Of a stretch of 62,078 nucleotides of DNA, positions 47,445 through 59,118 are shown piece by piece (position 1 is the first letter of the stretch; each line of letters starts with the position of its first letter). Source of the stretch: Staphylococcus rostri (GTDB taxonomy: Bacteria > Bacillota > Bacilli > Staphylococcales > Staphylococcaceae); assembly GCF_002902145.1 (NCBI RefSeq), contig NZ_PPRF01000015.1, positions 1-62,078 on the forward strand, given 5' to 3'. The notes under the pieces are model-generated. The model was not told the DNA's origin. It ran no database searches and worked only from the letters and a program-made list of their open reading frames with translations. The position numbers and the translations under genes were made by a program.

Positions 47445-48050
47445 ATGAAGATTAATCCAAATCATGTTGAGCTTATCATTAGTGCCGTTAAAAAGGAGCA
47501 ATACCCAGAAATGGGCTTGCCGGAAGTTGCACTGAGTGGTCGATCAAACGTAGGTAAGTCGACGTTTATTAATAGCATGATTGGTCGCAAAAATATGGCG
47601 AGAACCTCTCAACAACCTGGTAAAACACAAACGCTTAATTTTTATAATATCGATGAACAATTAATTTTTGTCGATGTACCGGGATATGGTTATGCGAAAG
47701 TAAGTAAAAAGCAGCGTGAAGCGTTCGGGAAAATGATTGAAATGTATTTAACGACGCGTGAAGAGCTTAAGCTCGTTATTCAATTAGTCGACCTGCGTCA
47801 TCCGCCAACAGAAGATGATGTTTTAATGTATGACTACTTGAAACATTTTGAGATTCCAACACTTATTGTCGCAACAAAAGAGGATAAAGTACCAAAAGGA
47901 AAAGTACAAAAACATATTAAACGTATTAAGCAAGATTTAGATATGGATCCGAGTGACAAGATTATTAGTTATTCATCACTTTCTAAAAATAAACAGCCAG
48001 AAATTTGGGCGACAATTGATGCGTTTATAGGTGAAGATACAACGGAGTAA
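47445..48050 (+). CDS. engB: Ribosome-biogenesis GTPase EngB/YsxC
   Basis: 201 aa TRAFAC GTPase needed for late 50S assembly. G1 GRSNVGKST (near 30), G3 DVPGYGYAK, and G4 ATKEDK. The start is ATG 47445 after AAGGAG; 13 upstream codons have no binding site. It lies between clpX and the hem operon, as in other staphylococci. Confidence 0.96.
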   Translation: MKINPNHVELIISAVKKEQYPEMGLPEVALSGRSNVGKSTFINSMIGRKNMARTSQQPGKTQTLNFYNIDEQLIFVDVPGYGYAKVSKKQREAFGKMIEMYLTTREELKLVIQLVDLRHPPTEDDVLMYDYLKHFEIPTLIVATKEDKVPKGKVQKHIKRIKQDLDMDPSDKIISYSSLSKNKQPEIWATIDAFIGEDTTE

Positions 48051-48114
48051 TGTAATATTTGACTAAATTGTAGACATTAAGAACTTTTATCAACGGAATC
48101 ATGTTTCAAACGAA

Positions 48115-48142
48115 TTTGTGGGGATTCTTTCTATGTTATAAT
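48115..48142 (+). promoter_or_regulatory. Promoter of the hem operon
   Basis: -10 TATAAT (48137-48142) with a weak -35 TTTGTG (48115-48120) 16 bp upstream. A G-rich ribosome-binding site follows. Confidence 0.6.
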
Positions 48143-48174
48143 GATTTTATTGTAGTTTATGGGGGGACATGATC

Positions 48175-49518
48175 ATGTATTTTATTGCAGTGAGTGTGAA
48201 TCATCGAACAGCTGATGTAACATTACGTGAAAAGCTCACATTCCAAGATACAGATATGATGCGTGTACATGAGACATTATTTGAAACGAAATCAATCTTA
48301 GAGAATGTCATTCTATCAACGTGTAATAGAACGGAAATCTATGCCGTTGTAGATCAAGTACACACGGGTCGTTATTATATACAACGCTTTTTAGCGAGAC
48401 AGTTTAATTTTGAGGTAGATGAGATTAAAGCCATCACAGACGTAAAAATCGGTGATGACGCGATAGAACACTTATTTAGAGTTACAGCTGGATTGGATTC
48501 TATCGTCTTAGGTGAAACACAAATTTTAGGTCAAATGCGCGACGCTTTCCTAACAGCGCAGGCGGCGCAAACAACAGGTACGATTTTTAACGAATTGTTC
48601 AAGCAAGCGATTACGTTTAGTAAAAAAGCGCATCATGAAACAGATATTGCGGACAATGCGATTAGTGTATCATACGCTGCTGTCGAGTTAGCGAAAAAGA
48701 TGTTTGGCAAGTTGAACAAAAAACGTGCTTTAGTTATCGGTGCTGGTGAAATGGGCGAACTATCTATTCTGAATTTGAAGGGTGCCAATGTCACGGATAT
48801 TACGGTATTAAACCGTACAGCATCACGTGCCGAAGCATTAGCGGATAAACATCAGATTCAAGCAGCGCCTTTACATGCTTTGCCAGAATTGTTAACGCAA
48901 GCGGATATCGTTATTAGTTCAACAAGTTCTGATCAGTTCGTTATTACGAAAGATATGCTTGAAATGCGTCAAGCTGTGACGAAAAAAACTTCACAAATCG
49001 TGCTAATCGACATTGCAGTTCCTAGAGATATCGAGCCATTCGATGCACATGATATGGAAGTGTTTATCTATGATGTTGACGACTTGAAAGGTCTTGTAGA
49101 TGCAAATATTAGAGAGCGTCGCTTAGCTGCTGAAGCCATTGCTGAACGCATTCCTGCTGAGATAGACAAGCATAATGAATGGGTACGCATGCTTGGCGTT
49201 GTACCTGTTATTCGTGCGTTACGTGAACAAGCCATGGCAATTCAACAAGAAACGATGGCGAGTATCGATCGTAAGCTACCACATCTTTCAGAGCGTGAAC
49301 GCAAGGTCGTTTCTAAGCATACGAAAAGTATTATTAACCAAATGCTCAAACAACCTATCAAGCAAGCCAAAGAAATTAGTGATGATCACCAAGCTGCCGC
49401 AAAATTGCAGTTGTTTCAAGAGATTTTCGACCTTGATGTTGATACGAACTATCAACAAGAAGCTGTTGAAAACAAAAAGCGTATTTTACAGCAACGTTTA
49501 TTAAGTTTTGAATCTTAA
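48175..49518 (+). CDS. hemA: Glutamyl-tRNA reductase
   Basis: Reduces Glu-tRNA to glutamate-1-semialdehyde, the first step of C5 haem synthesis. 447 aa from ATG 48175 (GGGGGG 8 nt upstream; an ATG at 48169 is too close). Catalytic Cys50 is in STCNRTE, the NADPH domain has GAGEMGELS near 190, and the C-terminal helices are dimerising. First gene of the hemAXCDBL operon; feedback through HemX and haem is known in the family. Confidence 0.97.
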   Translation: MYFIAVSVNHRTADVTLREKLTFQDTDMMRVHETLFETKSILENVILSTCNRTEIYAVVDQVHTGRYYIQRFLARQFNFEVDEIKAITDVKIGDDAIEHLFRVTAGLDSIVLGETQILGQMRDAFLTAQAAQTTGTIFNELFKQAITFSKKAHHETDIADNAISVSYAAVELAKKMFGKLNKKRALVIGAGEMGELSILNLKGANVTDITVLNRTASRAEALADKHQIQAAPLHALPELLTQADIVISSTSSDQFVITKDMLEMRQAVTKKTSQIVLIDIAVPRDIEPFDAHDMEVFIYDVDDLKGLVDANIRERRLAAEAIAERIPAEIDKHNEWVRMLGVVPVIRALREQAMAIQQETMASIDRKLPHLSERERKVVSKHTKSIINQMLKQPIKQAKEISDDHQAAAKLQLFQEIFDLDVDTNYQQEAVENKKRILQQRLLSFES

Positions 49519-49527
49519 GGCTAGGTG

Positions 49528-50370
49528 ATGCCGATGGTAGAAGCTTTTTTTGTTAGATTTCACGAGGCGATTGTTTTGTTATATTTCATATGTGTGATTT
49601 GTTTAATGATTGATTTATTTCAAAAGAATTATCGCCTTCAAAATATCGGTTTTTATATATTAGGGATTGTTTGGGTGCTTCAAACAATCTCTTTAACTAT
49701 GTATGTTTTATGGCGCGGTCAATTGCCACTAACATCTATAATTGAAAGTTTTTACGTCTTAACATGGCTAATATTAACAATAACCTTTGTCTGCGCTGTT
49801 TTTCGCATGTCTGATATGATGATTGTACTATTGAGTATGTTAGGATTTATCTTTATGCTGATCCATACATTTCATCCGTATCAGTTCAGCGTTCAAGGTG
49901 CGCGTCTATCAGTTATGAATGAGTTACTCTTTGTGCATATTTCATTAGCGTTATTAAGCTATGTCATATTTGCGATTGCATTTGTCAACGCAATTTTGTA
50001 TCTCGTGCAATATCGCAATTTACGTTTAAAGCGCTTCAATCAAAATTACTTTAGAATTAGCAGTGTTGGAACGTTAGAAAAGACGGTGTTTTACTGCACG
50101 TTAATTGGTGTGATAACATTGTTTGTCAGCCTTGTGCTCGGTGTACAATGGGGAATTTTTTCAGTTGGGACACACATTTTTCTAGACGCCAAAGTAATTT
50201 CGTCTTTTTTAATTATTTTGAGTTATATCGCTTATCTTGCAATGCGCGTAACACAGAGGTTTAAGCAGCAGTTTTTAATTTATGTTAATATTATGTTGTT
50301 TTTATGTTGTATGATTAACTTAATCGTCATTACACAACTTTCGTCATTCCATCAGTGGACGGGCGTATAA
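49528..50370 (+). CDS. hemX: HemX, membrane regulator of glutamyl-tRNA reductase
   Basis: 280 aa, about eight transmembrane segments, of the cytochrome c assembly (CcmC/CcsA-like) fold. In Bacillus and Staphylococcus HemX lowers HemA amounts. The start may be ATG 49528 or ATG 49534; AAGG and AGGTG sites exist for both. It lies 9 bp after hemA and 25 bp before hemC. Confidence 0.92.
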   Translation: MPMVEAFFVRFHEAIVLLYFICVICLMIDLFQKNYRLQNIGFYILGIVWVLQTISLTMYVLWRGQLPLTSIIESFYVLTWLILTITFVCAVFRMSDMMIVLLSMLGFIFMLIHTFHPYQFSVQGARLSVMNELLFVHISLALLSYVIFAIAFVNAILYLVQYRNLRLKRFNQNYFRISSVGTLEKTVFYCTLIGVITLFVSLVLGVQWGIFSVGTHIFLDAKVISSFLIILSYIAYLAMRVTQRFKQQFLIYVNIMLFLCCMINLIVITQLSSFHQWTGV

Positions 50371-50395
50371 CACATTATCAATGGAGGTTTCTTAA

Positions 50396-51322
50396 ATGCG
50401 TAAACTTGTAGTGGGCTCGAGAAGAAGTCAATTAGCGTTGACACAGAGTCGCCAATTTATTGAACGCCTCAAAGCAGTTCAACCTGATTTGGAGATTGAA
50501 ATTAAAGAAATCGTCACGAAAGGCGACCAAATCGTGGATCGCCAGCTATCTAAAGTCGGCGGTAAAGGATTATTCGTGAAAGAGATTCAAAACGAACTCT
50601 TCAGTAAAGAGATTGATATGGCGATCCATTCACTTAAAGATGTACCAAGTGTTTTACCGGACGGATTAACACTCGGCTGTATCCCAGATCGCGAAAATCC
50701 ATATGATGCATATATTTCTAAAAATCACGTCGCACTAAAAGACTTACCAGATGGCAGCATTATCGGTACAAGCTCTTTAAGACGTGGTGCACAAATTTTA
50801 GCGCATTATCCGAATTTAGAGATTAAATGGATACGTGGCAACATTGATACACGTTTGAAAAAATTACAAGAAGAAGACTACGATGCAATTATTTTGGCAG
50901 CAGCCGGTCTAAAACGTATGGGCTGGTCAGAAAATATTGTAACGGAATATTTAGATGATAACTTATTAATTCCAGCCATTGGACAAGGTGCCTTAGGTAT
51001 TGAATGCCGTGCTGATGATACGGAATTGTTAGACCTTTTAGCCAAAGTACACAATTCAGAAGTAGCAGACTGCGTCACAGCAGAGCGTACATTTTTAAAA
51101 GAGATGGACGGTAGTTGCCAAGTGCCAATCGGTGGACATGCGGTTATTGGAGAAGATGCAAGCATTCACTTTACAGGTCTCATTATGTCGCCAGATGGTA
51201 AGCAACGATTCCAACATACGGCATCGGGAACAGACCCTGTCGCAGTAGGACAACTTGTAAGCGACACATTGAAACAACAGGGCGCGTATAAGATTATTGA
51301 AGCATTAAGTGATTCCCATTAA
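50396..51322 (+). CDS. hemC: Porphobilinogen deaminase (hydroxymethylbilane synthase)
   Basis: Joins four porphobilinogens into hydroxymethylbilane. 308 aa. N-terminal [15 protein letters not shown]; the dipyrromethane cofactor Cys is in [11 protein letters not shown] near residue 242; catalytic Asp is in HSLKDVPS near 82. GGAGG lies before the ATG. Confidence 0.98.
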   Translation: MRKLVVGSRRSQLALTQSRQFIERLKAVQPDLEIEIKEIVTKGDQIVDRQLSKVGGKGLFVKEIQNELFSKEIDMAIHSLKDVPSVLPDGLTLGCIPDRENPYDAYISKNHVALKDLPDGSIIGTSSLRRGAQILAHYPNLEIKWIRGNIDTRLKKLQEEDYDAIILAAAGLKRMGWSENIVTEYLDDNLLIPAIGQGALGIECRADDTELLDLLAKVHNSEVADCVTAERTFLKEMDGSCQVPIGGHAVIGEDASIHFTGLIMSPDGKQRFQHTASGTDPVAVGQLVSDTLKQQGAYKIIEALSDSH

Positions 51323-51337
51323 CGAGGAGTGTTTGTT

Positions 51338-52012
51338 ATGAAGCCAACGGTCATTATGACGCAGACGCTTGCCTATCAACATGAGCAAGTCAATGTTTGT
51401 CACATGCCACTTTTATCAACAGTTGCATGCTCATTTGATCCAAAAGTATTAGAAATCGAATATGATTGGCTTATTTTTTCATCACAAAATGCTGTGGCGT
51501 ATTTTATGAAATATTTTGGGCAAGTGCGTGTGAAACATATTGCAGCAATTGGCAAAAAAACACAGGAATATTGTGAAGAACAGGGTATTGCTGTGGACTT
51601 TGTACCGGATGACTTTTCACAAGAAGGCTTCTTAGCACAATTTGAAGCGGATGCACACGCGGCGATTTTATTGCCTTCAAGTGCACAAGCGCGACCTAAA
51701 CTTGCGACAGAGCTAGGACAACGCGGTTACAAGGTGACGAAAGTTGATTTGTATGATATTGAAGCGAATGAAGCCGTAGTGGATCAAGTGTATGCGATGC
51801 TCGTTAATCAACAAGCCGATGCGATTACTTTTGCGAGTTCTTCAGCAGTGCGTGCATTGTATGACAGGCATCCGAATATTGATTTTGATGGGTTGTATGT
51901 CATCGGTGTACCTACACAGAAGACGCTGTCTCGTTATGGCTACCAAGGTATTGTAGCGGAGTCACAAACACTTGATGCGATGATTGATAAAATTTTGGAA
52001 AAGGGGTTCTAA
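51338..52012 (+). CDS. hemD: Uroporphyrinogen-III synthase
   Basis: Closes hydroxymethylbilane with ring-D inversion. 224 aa. The family is poorly conserved, but WLIFSSQNAVAYFM, the AAIGKKTQEY hinge and DAITFASSSAVRAL are typical, and the place between hemC and hemB is decisive. The start is ATG 51338 after GAGGAG. Confidence 0.93.
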   Translation: MKPTVIMTQTLAYQHEQVNVCHMPLLSTVACSFDPKVLEIEYDWLIFSSQNAVAYFMKYFGQVRVKHIAAIGKKTQEYCEEQGIAVDFVPDDFSQEGFLAQFEADAHAAILLPSSAQARPKLATELGQRGYKVTKVDLYDIEANEAVVDQVYAMLVNQQADAITFASSSAVRALYDRHPNIDFDGLYVIGVPTQKTLSRYGYQGIVAESQTLDAMIDKILEKGF

Positions 52013-52015
52013 ATT

Positions 52016-52990
52016 ATGGAATTTGATAGACATAGACGTTTACGTTCTTCAAAAACGATGAGAAGTATGGTGAGAGAAACACATGTACGAAAAGAAGATT
52101 TAATTTATCCTATCTTTGTCGTAGAACGTGATGATGTTAAAGAAGAAATTAAATCATTACCGGGTATTTACCAAATCAGTTTAAATCTACTGCATGAAGA
52201 AATTAAAGCAGCCTATGATTTAGGCATTCGTGCGATGATGTTCTTTGGTATTCCGAATGAAAAAGATGCGTGTGGTACAGGTGCTTTTGTTGATGATGGC
52301 GTTATTCAACGTGCAACGAAAATCGCCAAATCGATGTATGATGATTTATTAATTTTGGCGGACACATGTCTATGTGAATATACAGATCACGGTCACTGTG
52401 GTGTGATTGATGACCACACACATGATGTAGATAACGATAAGTCTTTACCGTTACTTGTGAAAACTGCAGTCTCTCAAGCGAAAGCAGGTGCGGATATTAT
52501 TGCACCAAGCAACATGATGGACGGCTTTGTTGCGGCGATTCGAAAAGGGTTAGATGATGCAGGATTCCAAAATATTCCAATCATGAGTTATGGTATTAAA
52601 TATGCGTCTAGCTTCTATGGACCGTTCCGTGATGCAGCTGAATCAGCACCATCATTCGGTGACCGCAAAACGTATCAAATGGATCCAGCGAACCGATTAG
52701 AAGCATTACGTGAGTTAGAAAGTGATTTAGCTGAAGGTGCAGATATGATGATTGTCAAACCTGCATTAAGTTATCTTGATATTATTCGTGATGTGCGCAA
52801 CAACACGAACATTCCAATCGTCGCCTACAATGTCAGTGGTGAATACAGTATGACAAAAGCAGCTGCTCAAAACGGTTGGATTGATGAAGAACGCATCGTT
52901 ATGGAACAAATGATTTCCATGAAACGTGCAGGCGCGGATATGATTATCACATATTTTGCGAAAGATATTTGTCGTTATTTAGATCAGTAA
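52016..52990 (+). CDS. hemB: Delta-aminolevulinic acid dehydratase (porphobilinogen synthase)
   Basis: Condenses two ALA molecules to porphobilinogen. 324 aa. The zinc Cys cluster is [14 protein letters not shown] (near 115-130). Schiff-base Lys residues lie in [14 protein letters not shown] (near 195) and MIVKPALSY (near 247). It follows hemD by 3 bp. Confidence 0.98.
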   Translation: MEFDRHRRLRSSKTMRSMVRETHVRKEDLIYPIFVVERDDVKEEIKSLPGIYQISLNLLHEEIKAAYDLGIRAMMFFGIPNEKDACGTGAFVDDGVIQRATKIAKSMYDDLLILADTCLCEYTDHGHCGVIDDHTHDVDNDKSLPLLVKTAVSQAKAGADIIAPSNMMDGFVAAIRKGLDDAGFQNIPIMSYGIKYASSFYGPFRDAAESAPSFGDRKTYQMDPANRLEALRELESDLAEGADMMIVKPALSYLDIIRDVRNNTNIPIVAYNVSGEYSMTKAAAQNGWIDEERIVMEQMISMKRAGADMIITYFAKDICRYLDQ

Positions 52991-53011
52991 TTAGCTAAGG
53001 AGTTGATAGAG

Positions 53012-54301
53012 TTGCGTTATAATAAATCGATTAAAGCATTTGAAAAAGCTGAACAATTAATGCCAGGTGGGGTAAACAGCCCTGTCCGTGCGTTTAAAGC
53101 TGTCGATACACCTGCTATTTTTATGGAGAGCGGGAACGGCAGTCGTATCTATGACATTGATGGTAATGAGTATATTGACTATGTATTAAGTTGGGGGCCG
53201 CTAATTCTAGGACACCGTAATGAGCGTGTCATTAATGAATTACATGATGTATTAGAACGTGGTACAAGCTTTGGTGCATCAACACTTGAAGAAAACAGAT
53301 TAGCTGAACTTGTTATTGAACGGGTGCCATCTATTGAAAAAGTGCGTATGGTGTCATCAGGTACAGAAGCAACGTTGGATACATTAAGACTTGCACGTGG
53401 CTACACTGGCAAAAATAAAATTATTAAATTTGAAGGTAACTATCATGGACATAGTGATTCCCTTTTAATTAAAGCTGGTTCCGGTGTCGCAACATTAGGT
53501 TTACCGGATTCACCAGGTGTGCCAGAAGGTATTGCAAAAAATACGATTACAGTACCATACAATAACTTAGAAGCTGTACGTTACGCATTTGAACAATTTG
53601 GTGATGACATTGCGGCAGTTATCGTTGAACCAGTTGCAGGAAATATGGGTGTCGTACCGCCAATTAATGATTTCTTACAAGGCTTAAGAGATATTACGAA
53701 AGAAAACGATGCATTACTTATTTTCGATGAAGTCATGACTGGTTTCCGTGTCGGCTATAACTGTGCACAAGGTTATTTTGATGTGACACCAGATTTAACG
53801 TGTCTCGGTAAAGTAATCGGTGGGGGTCTCCCTGTTGGTGCTTTTGGTGGTAGAAAAGAAATTATGGACCGCATTGCACCAAGCGGCGATATTTACCAAG
53901 CAGGAACGTTATCGGGGAACCCATTAGCGATGACAAGTGGTTACTGGACATTAAGTCAATTAACGCCTGAAAGCTATGAGTACTTTAATGAGCTCGGTGA
54001 TATGTTAGAAGCGGGCTTAAAAGAAGTGTTTGCGAAACATAACGTACCATTAACAGTCAATCGTGCAGGTTCTATGATTGGTTTCTTCATCAATGAAGGG
54101 CCAGTTAGAAACTTTGAAGAAGCAAACCGTTCAGATTTAAAATTATTCGGTGAAATGTACCGCGAATTAACAGAACAAGGCGTATTTTTACCACCATCTC
54201 AATTTGAAGGTATGTTCTTATCAACCGAGCATACGAAAGAAGATATTGAAAAAACAATCGCAGCATTTGATGTTGCATTGAGTAGAGTTGCGCCTAAATA
54301 A
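53012..54301 (+). CDS. hemL: Glutamate-1-semialdehyde 2,1-aminomutase
   Basis: PLP enzyme converting GSA to 5-aminolevulinate. 429 aa. The start is TTG 53012: AAGGAG (52998-53003) is 8 nt upstream and the protein then begins MRYNKS like S. aureus HemL; a TTG at 53003 overlaps the binding site. [22 protein letters not shown] and the PLP Lys in [17 protein letters not shown] are present. Last gene of the haem operon. Confidence 0.97.
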   Translation: MRYNKSIKAFEKAEQLMPGGVNSPVRAFKAVDTPAIFMESGNGSRIYDIDGNEYIDYVLSWGPLILGHRNERVINELHDVLERGTSFGASTLEENRLAELVIERVPSIEKVRMVSSGTEATLDTLRLARGYTGKNKIIKFEGNYHGHSDSLLIKAGSGVATLGLPDSPGVPEGIAKNTITVPYNNLEAVRYAFEQFGDDIAAVIVEPVAGNMGVVPPINDFLQGLRDITKENDALLIFDEVMTGFRVGYNCAQGYFDVTPDLTCLGKVIGGGLPVGAFGGRKEIMDRIAPSGDIYQAGTLSGNPLAMTSGYWTLSQLTPESYEYFNELGDMLEAGLKEVFAKHNVPLTVNRAGSMIGFFINEGPVRNFEEANRSDLKLFGEMYRELTEQGVFLPPSQFEGMFLSTEHTKEDIEKTIAAFDVALSRVAPK

Positions 54302-54358
54302 TAACAAAGTGTTGCCATGTGAATGTCGTGTTAAGTTGAAGCCTATGTAAGTTTCAAC

Positions 54359-54388
54359 AATGCCACGTTATTTGCATGGCATTTTTAT
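54359..54388 (+). terminator. Terminator of the hem operon
   Basis: AATGCCA pairs with TGGCATT, followed by TTTATT. Stem short but clean. Confidence 0.75.
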
Positions 54389-54512
54389 TGGGAAGGAATA
54401 TTTATGTAAAGTTATTGTAAGCGTTTTGTGCTTTAACATTTAATGTTGGGAATAAACCATTTCTTTTATTTTAGCTATGGATGTTTGTTAAGATTAAAAT
54501 AAATACATAGGC

Positions 54513-54524
54513 AATGATTGTCAT
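54513..54524. promoter_or_regulatory. Fur-box-like sequence before the AbrB-family gene
   Basis: AATGATTGTCAT matches 11 of 12 bases of the Fur core AATGATTATCAT and lies about 16 bp before the start codon, next to the binding site AAGGGGG. The flanking half-sites are weak. Confidence 0.35.
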
Positions 54525-54540
54525 AAGGGGGTGGGGTTTG

Positions 54541-55620
54541 ATGAGAAATCAGAATGCGATCAATAATTTGCTTGTGTTAAGTGTCTCAATCATCTGTGGT
54601 TGGATTTTATGGCGTTGTCACATTATTTTGCCATGGATGTTTGGTCCAATTATAGGTAGCCTTATTGTCGTAAAACTGTTTAAAAAAGATGTTAAATGGC
54701 CATCATGGCTGAGTGAACTCGGATTAATTATGCTTGGTGTTCAAATAGGGAGTAGTTTCACACGGCAAGTGATTGTTGATATTCAAAGTCATTGGTTGTC
54801 AATTGTTATCGTCAACGTGCTAACTTTGATATTGGCTCTTATCGTGTCATATGGTTTTCGTAAAATTGCAAATGTGAACGATGAAACAGCAGTATTGAGC
54901 GTGATACCTGGTGCGTTGAGTCAAATGCTGGTGATGGCAGAAGAGAATAAACGTGCTGATTTGCTTGTAGTGAGCCTGACACAAACGTCACGTATTATAT
55001 TTGTCGTTATTTTAGTGCCGATTCTTGCTTTTTTGTTTCAAGGCGAACCAGAAAAGCATACAGATGTTGTAAAGTCGCCTTTATTAACAGAAACCTTACA
55101 TATTGAGCATATTTTAATTCTTATTATAGGCATTGCAGTCGTGTATGCTATTATGAAAAGAATCAACTTTCCTACTAAAATGCTGCTTGCACCGATTGTT
55201 GTGTTAATTATTTGGAATTTATCAACTGAACGCGTCTTTACGTTAGATGCGCCGATTATTGCAGCAGCTCAAGTGATTTATATGGTGCGTGTAGGCGTTC
55301 AAATTGCACATTTGACAAATCAATTGAAAGGGCGAATTGCATTGGCGATTGCCTTTCAAAATATATTGCTAATTGCTGGTACGCTGTTCATGGTCTGGGG
55401 ATTACAATATTTGAATCACATTCCGCTCAATACAATGTTTTTAGGTGCTGCACCGGGCGGAATGGCTCAAATCGTACTTGTCGCATTAGATACGGGCGCA
55501 GACGTCGCAATTGTGTCTTCGTTCCATATCTTCCGGATTTTCTTTATTTTAATGCTGATTGCACCGTTGATTGATGTGTATTTTAAATATCGCTCGAAAA
55601 AGATGAATAACAATACTTAG
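54541..55620 (+). CDS. AbrB-family membrane protein (YfgH-like, putative regulator/transporter)
   Basis: 359 aa, very hydrophobic, with about 9-10 membrane segments in two homologous halves. The first repeat (ILPWMFGPIIGSLIVVKLF, GLIMLGVQIGSSF) is echoed in the second (AGTLFMVWGL...NTMFLGAAPGGMAQIVLVALDTGADVAIVSSFHIFR), which is the family signature. The start is ATG 54541. The substrate is unknown. The stop overlaps the stop of tag on the other strand by 4 bp. Confidence 0.85.
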   Translation: MRNQNAINNLLVLSVSIICGWILWRCHIILPWMFGPIIGSLIVVKLFKKDVKWPSWLSELGLIMLGVQIGSSFTRQVIVDIQSHWLSIVIVNVLTLILALIVSYGFRKIANVNDETAVLSVIPGALSQMLVMAEENKRADLLVVSLTQTSRIIFVVILVPILAFLFQGEPEKHTDVVKSPLLTETLHIEHILILIIGIAVVYAIMKRINFPTKMLLAPIVVLIIWNLSTERVFTLDAPIIAAAQVIYMVRVGVQIAHLTNQLKGRIALAIAFQNILLIAGTLFMVWGLQYLNHIPLNTMFLGAAPGGMAQIVLVALDTGADVAIVSSFHIFRIFFILMLIAPLIDVYFKYRSKKMNNNT

Positions 55621-56168
55621 TGTCTGTTTGGACAGTCAATCAAGTGCGAATTATATAAGCCAGCCGCTTCCATAAATGAAAAGATGGTGACAGGACCGAT
55701 AAATTTAAAACCATATTGCTTTAATGCTTTAGACATTTGCTTCGCCGTATCATTAACAGTAATGCGTTCTTGAGGTGTACGATATTGAAAATCAATCGGT
55801 GCACCGTCAACAAATGACCATAAAAATTTACTGAAACTGCCATGTTCACGTTCGATTTCAATGTAGCCAGGTGCTTGTGCAACGATCGCCGCTAGTTTTT
55901 GACGATGATGAATGATGTTAGGAAAATCTAACAAATGGTCTACATCTTCCTCGGTCATTTGTGCAACCTTATATGGATCAAAATTAAAAAAGGCTTCACG
56001 ATATGCGTCCTTTTTCTTTAAAATCGTCAACCATGATAAGCCAGCATGTTGTGACTCTAATGCAAGTAATTCAAATAGCTGTTGTGAATCGTAAAGGGGC
56101 TTACCCCAAAATTCATCATGATACCGGATATACAGTGGATCTGTTGTCCCAAAAGCGCAGGGATTCAT
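55617..56168 (-). CDS. tag: DNA-3-methyladenine glycosylase I
   Basis: Excises 3-methyladenine. 183 aa. The zinc ligands seen in E. coli Tag are present: C4, H17, and His and Cys in NSHLIDC at the end. The HhH-type core includes SWLTILKKKDAYREAFFNFD. It converges with the AbrB-family gene and shares 4 bp with it, with no room for a normal terminator between. Confidence 0.95.
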   Translation of the reverse strand: MNPCAFGTTDPLYIRYHDEFWGKPLYDSQQLFELLALESQHAGLSWLTILKKKDAYREAFFNFDPYKVAQMTEEDVDHLLDFPNIIHHRQKLAAIVAQAPGYIEIEREHGSFSKFLWSFVDGAPIDFQYRTPQERITVNDTAKQMSKALKQYGFKFIGPVTIFSFMEAAGLYNSHLIDCPNRH

Positions 56169-56184
56169 TTCATCAACTCCAATA

Positions 56185-56456
56185 TTGACTTCAAAGATAA
56201 TTCATTATACTATATTGTTAAACAGAATATTAGTATTTGGGAAGAGTAGGTTGAAAAATTATTTAAGAGAGTGCATGGTTGGTGCGAATGCATATAAGTT
56301 TTGACTGAAGGTAGCCCACTCGTTCTCTAGCTGAATCAGTAGGTTAGAGCGTGTCATGAGCGTTAATCATATGAGTGCAATAGTTAACAATTATCTATTG
56401 AATATAGGTGGTACCACGGAACATCCGTCCTATTTTAGGACAGGTGTTCTTTTTTA
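56185..56456 (+). promoter_or_regulatory. T-box leader of valS
   Basis: Promoter TTGACT (56185-56190) with TATACT (56206-56211) or TACTAT (56208-56213). The leader has an AGAGAGTG AG-bulge near 56266 and the T-box AGGTGGTACCACGGA (56406-56420), then terminator GAACATCCGTCCT/AGGACAGGTGTTC with T6. A GTA codon in GAAGGTAGCCC (about 56314-56324) is a candidate Val specifier. Confidence 0.92.
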
Positions 56457-56476
56457 TTTTTTATGGAGGGATTTAA

Positions 56477-59107
56477 ATGGACATGCAAACAAAATATAAC
56501 CCGCAAGAAGTCGAAGCGGGACGTTACCAAGAATGGTTAGATAACGAACGTTTTAAGCCGAGTGGCGATCTTGAGAAACCAACGTATACAATTGTGATTC
56601 CACCACCGAATGTAACAGGAAAGTTGCATTTAGGTCATGCTTGGGATACAACATTACAAGACATTTTAACGCGTATGAAACGCATGCAAGGGTATGACAC
56701 ATTGTATTTACCTGGTATGGACCATGCCGGTATTGCGACACAAGCCAAAGTAGAAGCGAAAATGCGTGAAGAAGGTATTTCTCGTCATGACATCGGTCGT
56801 GAAAAGTTCCTAGAAAAAGCATGGGAATGGAAAGAAGAATATGCATCTTTTATTCGTAAACAATGGGCGAAGTTAGGTCTAGGTTTAGACTATTCACGTG
56901 AGCGTTTTACATTGGATGATGGTTTAAGCAAAGCCGTGCGCAAAGTCTTTGTTGATATGTACAACAAAGGATTGATTTACCGTGGTGAACGAATTATTAA
57001 CTGGGATCCAGAAGCACGCACAGCATTATCAGACATCGAAGTAATTCACGAAGATGTTAACGGTAAGTTCTATCATTTTAAATATCCATATGCAGACGGC
57101 AGTGGTTATATTGAAATTGCGACAACACGTCCTGAAACAATGCTTGGAGATACAGCAATTGTAGTTAATCCAGATGACGAACGTTATAAAGACATCGTTG
57201 GTAAAGAAGTGATTTTACCGATTGTCGGTCGTACATTACCAGTTTTAGCTGATTCATATGTAGACAAGGAATTCGGTAGTGGTGCCATGAAAGTAACACC
57301 AGCACATGACCCGAACGACTTTGAAATTGGTAATCGCCATGACTTAGAGCGTATCGTTGTAATGGACGAAGCAGGTCGAATGAATGACAAAGCAGGCAAG
57401 TATGAAGGTATGGACCGCTTTGAATGTCGTAAGCAACTTGTAAAAGATCTTGAAGCAGAAGATTTAGTGATTAAGATTGAAGATCACGTACATTCAGTTG
57501 GACATTCTGAACGTAGTGGCGCAGTTGTAGAACCATATTTATCAACACAATGGTTCGTTAAAATGGCACCACTTGCCCAACAAGCGCTTGATAACCAAAA
57601 AACAGATGGACGTATTGAATTCGTACCACCACGTTTTGAGAAAACATTCAATCGCTGGATGGAAGAAATTCGTGACTGGACAATTTCACGTCAACTTTGG
57701 TGGGGACATCAAATTCCTGCTTGGTATCATAATGAAACAGGCGAATTATACGTTGGCATGGAAGCACCAGAAGATAGTGAAAACTGGACGCAAGATGAAG
57801 ATGTTCTTGATACATGGTTCTCTAGCGCGTTATGGCCATTCTCAACATTAAACTGGCCAGATGAAGAAGCTGCTGATTATCAACGTTACTACCCAACAAA
57901 TGTTTTAGTAACTGGCTATGACATTATCTTCTTCTGGGTTGCACGTATGATTTTCCAAGGCTTAGAGTTTACAGGACAAAAACCATTTAACGATGTGTTA
58001 CTACACGGTCTTGTACGTGCAGAAGATGGTCGTAAGATGAGTAAATCTCTTGGTAATGGCGTAGACCCAATGGATGTTATTGATCAATACGGTGCCGATA
58101 GCTTACGTTACTTCTTAGCTACAGGTTCATCACCAGGTCATGACTTGAGATATTCTACTGAAAAAGTGGAATCTGTATGGAATTTCATTAACAAAATTTG
58201 GAATGCTGCACGCTTTAGTTTAATGAACATTGGTGACGATTTTAAATTTGAAGACATTGATTTATCACAAAATCTATCAGTTGCAGATCAATGGATTTTA
58301 ACACGCCTTAACGAAACAATTGAAACTGTGACAGACTTGAGTGACAAGTATGAGTTTGGTGAAGTAGGTCGTGCCCTTTACAACTTTATTTGGGATGAAT
58401 TCTGTGACTGGTACATTGAAATGAGTAAGATTCCGATGAACGGTGACGACGAAGCACAGAAAAATGTGACACGTTCTGTATTGAGCTATACGTTAGATCG
58501 CATTATGCGTCTGTTACATCCATTTATGCCGTTTGTAACGGAACATATTTGGCAAAACTTACCACATCAAGGTGAGTCAATTGTAACGAGCGCATGGCCA
58601 ACAGTGAATGATGAATTAATGTTCCCAGAAAGTAAAGATGTGATGGAACAATTGGTTGAAATTATTAAATCAGTTCGTCAATCACGATTAGAAGTTAACA
58701 CACCATTATCAAAAGAAATTCCAATTATTATCCAAGCTAAAAATGCAACAATTCAACAATTGCTTGTCGATAATAAAGGATACTTAGAACGTTTCTGTAA
58801 CCCAAGCGAACTGACAATTAATACAGAAGTGACAATTCCTGAAAAAGCAATGACTTCTGTTGTGGCTGCAGGTGAAGTGATTTTACCGCTTGAAGGCCTC
58901 ATTGATATGGATAAAGAAATTGCACGTTTAGAAAAAGACTTAGAAAAATGGCAAAAAGAGTTAGATCGTGTGAATAAAAAACTCGCGAACGAAAACTTTG
59001 TTCAAAAAGCCCCTGAAAAAGTCATTCAAGAAGAACGTGACAAACAAACGAAATATCAAGAAAAATATGATGGTGTTAAAGCACGTATTGAACAATTAAA
59101 AGCTTAG
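56477..59107 (+). CDS. valS: Valyl-tRNA synthetase
   Basis: 876 aa class Ia enzyme. HIGH motif [14 protein letters not shown] (near 45), large CP1 editing domain ([12 protein letters not shown] near 220), KMSKS motif [11 protein letters not shown] (near 523), anticodon-binding helices, and a C-terminal coiled-coil arm (about 805-876, [21 protein letters not shown]). GGAGGG lies before the ATG. T-box controlled; folC follows 11 bp later. Confidence 0.98.
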   Translation: MDMQTKYNPQEVEAGRYQEWLDNERFKPSGDLEKPTYTIVIPPPNVTGKLHLGHAWDTTLQDILTRMKRMQGYDTLYLPGMDHAGIATQAKVEAKMREEGISRHDIGREKFLEKAWEWKEEYASFIRKQWAKLGLGLDYSRERFTLDDGLSKAVRKVFVDMYNKGLIYRGERIINWDPEARTALSDIEVIHEDVNGKFYHFKYPYADGSGYIEIATTRPETMLGDTAIVVNPDDERYKDIVGKEVILPIVGRTLPVLADSYVDKEFGSGAMKVTPAHDPNDFEIGNRHDLERIVVMDEAGRMNDKAGKYEGMDRFECRKQLVKDLEAEDLVIKIEDHVHSVGHSERSGAVVEPYLSTQWFVKMAPLAQQALDNQKTDGRIEFVPPRFEKTFNRWMEEIRDWTISRQLWWGHQIPAWYHNETGELYVGMEAPEDSENWTQDEDVLDTWFSSALWPFSTLNWPDEEAADYQRYYPTNVLVTGYDIIFFWVARMIFQGLEFTGQKPFNDVLLHGLVRAEDGRKMSKSLGNGVDPMDVIDQYGADSLRYFLATGSSPGHDLRYSTEKVESVWNFINKIWNAARFSLMNIGDDFKFEDIDLSQNLSVADQWILTRLNETIETVTDLSDKYEFGEVGRALYNFIWDEFCDWYIEMSKIPMNGDDEAQKNVTRSVLSYTLDRIMRLLHPFMPFVTEHIWQNLPHQGESIVTSAWPTVNDELMFPESKDVMEQLVEIIKSVRQSRLEVNTPLSKEIPIIIQAKNATIQQLLVDNKGYLERFCNPSELTINTEVTIPEKAMTSVVAAGEVILPLEGLIDMDKEIARLEKDLEKWQKELDRVNKKLANENFVQKAPEKVIQEERDKQTKYQEKYDGVKARIEQLKA

Positions 59108-59118
59108 GAGTTTGAACT

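Noticed and set aside
49175-49504. 109-codon open frame inside hemA in another frame
   Set aside because: Overlaps the hemA coding sequence completely and has no start signals of its own.
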